Positions 62,501 to 64,000 of a stretch of DNA of 64,000 bases are shown here, one piece after another. Each line of letters starts with the position of its first letter. The first letter of the stretch is position 1. The stretch is from Pocillopora verrucosa (Eukaryota > Cnidaria > Anthozoa > Scleractinia > Pocilloporidae). Location: positions 1,509,085 to 1,573,084 of the forward strand of contig NC_089313.1 in the NCBI RefSeq assembly GCF_036669915.1, in the 5' to 3' direction. Both the position numbers and the translations under genes were made by a program. The notes beneath the pieces were generated by a model that ran no database searches, was not told the DNA's origin, and saw nothing but the letters and a program-made list of their open reading frames with translations.

Positions 62501-64000
62501 TGAATTTGAACTTACTAAGGAAGCTGATGATGATGAAGAAACAATTGAAATTGAAGAGGCACATGAAGAATCTGCCTCAAGAGAAAATGAGCTTGACTTG
62601 TTAAGACAAGAAAGCGAGATTCCCTTGGAAAAACTCCTGGAGAGCTTGCCACCAGAAATGTTAGAAGAGAGAAGTGATGAAGATGGCTCTGAAGACGGTG
62701 AAGATTCATCGGCTGAGGATGAAAGTGAGGGGTCAAGGTAAAAAATAAGTCAGATGAGATTCATTGCATTCTTATGAAAAACAAGAAAAAAATTAAGTAG
62801 CTTACCATGAGAATTATAAAAAGATAGATGAAGAGTGACAAGTAAGTTGTGAAACACTTTTTCCAGACAGATAGTGATTCCCTTTACAAGTTAAATTTTT
62901 TTGTCCTTTAAGAGAAGCAAATTAAATATCCTTGTGCATATGCATGAATAGCTCCCTTGCTCTGGTGCAAAATCTTGGATATGTTAGTTCAAAGATTTAT
63001 TTAACTCTTAAAATGTCTTTTACTCAGTTGTCAAAATTTCAGTTACTACTAGCAACAACAGTCTTTTTCAGGACTACTCTCAACTGGATGATGATGCCTC
63101 ACAATCAATCAGTAGTACTCTCATGCTGACATTCCTTTTTTCAATTTTGAATTCCAAAATTTCAGCAAAGAAAGTGATGATAGTGATGTAGAAGTGGATG
63201 TTGAAGGGAACAATGATGAAGAGGAAGAACCTAAAGAAAAACAGGATACAACAAAGATCAAGTAAAACTTTTAATCTGCAATTGATACTAACTTACCATA
63301 CATCATGTTAAGTTGTCTTCTCTGATATATTTGTAGTTGTGTTTCGTTTGTTTTCGAGAAGTTATTGCCAATGTGTGTTATAATGTGTAACCGCCAAAGA
63401 TGAGCAGAGTAGGACAGCGAGGAGCTTCAAATATTTTGGTTTAGTTTAACAACTGAGTTGATTTTGTTTTTTGTCTGAATTGATGACAAGCTTTAGTCCT
63501 TCAACCTCTGACAAAGGGCTAATGCTCGAAACATCAGCTTTATAAATTCTTTACAGTGGCCAATTTACAATATCAACTCAGTTGGTAAACCAAATTATCT
63601 TGTAATATCTCCACCAACACAGTGCTATTTTTTTTTTTTTAGAAACTTACTTCCTTTATTTATCAGCTTCAAGAGATCCTTTTTATTCATCCCTTTTACA
63701 CTCACAGAAACCCTTGCTCCGATTTTGTCTCATCAAATTTGTATTCAACCCAAATATACAGTGAGATACTGTCAATAGATTAAGAGTTGTGAAGAATATT
63801 CAACTCTTTTTTTGACATTATTCAATTTGAAATCATGATATATAGGAATGCCAGTGGAAGTGGAGAAGTTGCTGAAGCTGATGAAGACTTTGTGATGACA
63901 GAAGGAGGCACAGAAGACGATGAACAGACATTAGAAGAGGAGGAACAGCTGGAGGAAGGAGATGATCACAAAAGTGAAATTGATAATCTCCAGAAGGAAG
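59569..64000 (+). CDS. SRCAP: SRCAP/Domino chromatin remodeler, N-terminal part
   Basis: Large Snf2 ATPase of the complex that loads histone H2A.Z; only the region before the ATPase domain is present. Exons: 59569-61392, 61828-61968, 62292-62737, 63166-63261, 63846 to the window edge; about 887 residues. Residues 1-285 are Ser/Pro-rich; about 289-345 is a conserved block (LRQFIISYYNGELETLKANY...FLLWKKRPNPAF); another Ser/Pro/Asn-rich stretch follows; then the HSA domain (HWDYLLEEMQWLATDFLQER, KIAASIAKEIKQFWGSVEK). SRCAP is favoured over EP400 by VVQYKVQSRLEENRKKALDL followed by FIVDQTEKYS and by ESEIPLEKLLESLPPEMLE, which recur in SRCAP. Acidic segments (DDDEETIEIEEAHEE, DEEEEPKEK, EDDEQTLEEEEQLEEGDD) follow as in SRCAP. 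The start is the first ATG of the open frame; a second Met is the next codon. Confidence 0.9.

Overview
This is A+T-rich animal DNA with intron-rich, vertebrate-like gene structures. The gene content suggests an anthozoan cnidarian, most likely a stony coral, because it has an AID/APOBEC-like deaminase, a secreted His/Asp-rich lectin mosaic, a transposon-derived OTU/CXC protein and many small foldback elements in introns. The species assignment is inference. All exon structures below were joined by hand from GT/AG sites, reading phase and family similarity; no transcript data were available.

Layout, left to right: the first two coding exons of AIP (minus, runs off the left edge); TBL2 (plus, with two alternative homologous first exons); MYG1 exonuclease (plus); GXYLT1/2-type glucoside xylosyltransferase (minus); a 1310-residue transposase-derived protein with a degenerate OTU domain and a CXC cysteine cluster (plus); about 5.5 kb of gene-free, repeat-rich DNA; an 11-exon secreted mosaic protein with Asp-rich and His-rich segments, two copies of an unknown domain, a C-type lectin domain and a Cys-rich module (minus); RAD54B, complete in 27 coding exons (minus), with an intronless AID/APOBEC-like gene inside one intron on the opposite strand; and the 5' part of SRCAP/Domino (plus, runs off the right edge), head to head with RAD54B.

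Most genes are housekeeping: co-chaperone (AIP), ER-anchored WD40 protein (TBL2), organellar RNA exonuclease (MYG1), O-glycan extension (GXYLT), recombination motor (RAD54B) and H2A.Z-loading remodeler (SRCAP). The least ordinary parts are two apparent pseudoenzymes. The OTU protein lacks the catalytic Cys and His of OTU proteases and the acidic residues expected at two transposase positions, yet keeps a long open frame. The AID/APOBEC-like protein keeps its zinc ligands but has Phe where the catalytic Glu should be.

The noncoding DNA holds several short nonautonomous families: two related families of about 205-210 bp flanked by TTAA, a foldback family with long C/G-rich arms, a CCAAT-rich family, and single long hairpins.
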